Shown: piece after piece, positions 6,168-6,197 of the stretch
Position numbering within the stretch: position 1 is the first letter of the stretch
How the letters are laid out: each line of letters begins with the position of its first letter
Made by a program: the position numbers and the translations under genes
NCBI GenBank assembly: GCA_903851455.1
Contig: CAINOM010000294.1
Location: forward strand, 1 to 6,197
Reading direction: 5' to 3'
Source of the DNA: an uncultured Bacteroidota bacterium
GTDB lineage: Bacteria; Bacteroidota; Bacteroidia; Chitinophagales; Chitinophagaceae
DNA: 6,197 nucleotides
Notes under the pieces: model-generated
Database searches by the model: none
Seen by the model: only the letters and a program-made list of their open reading frames with translations
Told to the model about the DNA's origin: nothing

Positions 6168-6197
6168 TATTAACAAATCATTAGTAAACGCTTTGCA

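Overview
The window looks like chromosomal DNA from a member of the Bacteroidota, most likely a Chitinophagaceae-like lineage. The reasons are three clear TAnnTTTG-type promoter boxes, no Shine-Dalgarno sequence at any start that can be judged, an exported protein joining a TolB-like propeller to an Omp85-type barrel in the style of this phylum, and tandem exported-type FKBP domains. The assignment is inferred from sequence character; no rRNA or other marker gene is present. I see no RNA gene, CRISPR array, insertion sequence or prophage gene.

Layout. (1) Positions 3-941, plus strand: the 3' part of a gene for an FKBP-type peptidyl-prolyl isomerase with two tandem FKBP domains. The frame is open at the left edge, so the N-terminus lies outside the window. 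(2) Positions 950-1670, minus strand: a two-gene type II toxin-antitoxin module with the toxin first (higB, then higA). It has its own promoter and a striking operator of four alternating half-sites at 1703-1735. The antitoxin gene ends 8 bp from the end of the FKBP gene, tail to tail. (3) Positions 1799-5230, minus strand: one large gene (about 1,143 codons) for a predicted outer-membrane protein. It has a signal peptide, a peptidase-MA-like domain without a recognisable HExxH site, a TolB-like beta-propeller, a low-complexity linker and an Omp85/BamA-type C-terminal beta-barrel. (4) Positions 5282-5920, plus strand, divergent from it: a compact metallo-beta-lactamase-fold hydrolase of the glyoxalase II-like group with all metal ligands intact. 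(5) Positions 5921-6197: a weak terminator hairpin, AT-rich non-coding DNA, and a good promoter firing out of the right edge toward an unseen gene.

How the genes relate. Two of the four units act at the cell envelope: the FKBP protein is probably an exported folding helper, and the propeller-barrel protein probably sits in the outer membrane. The hydrolase is likely cytoplasmic and may share only an intergenic region with the barrel gene. The higBA module looks like a self-contained accessory unit placed between two housekeeping-type genes; its operator suggests cooperative autoregulation by the HigA antitoxin. The propeller-barrel fusion and the operator array are the most interesting items here. 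Nothing in the window demands an entirely new kind of system.
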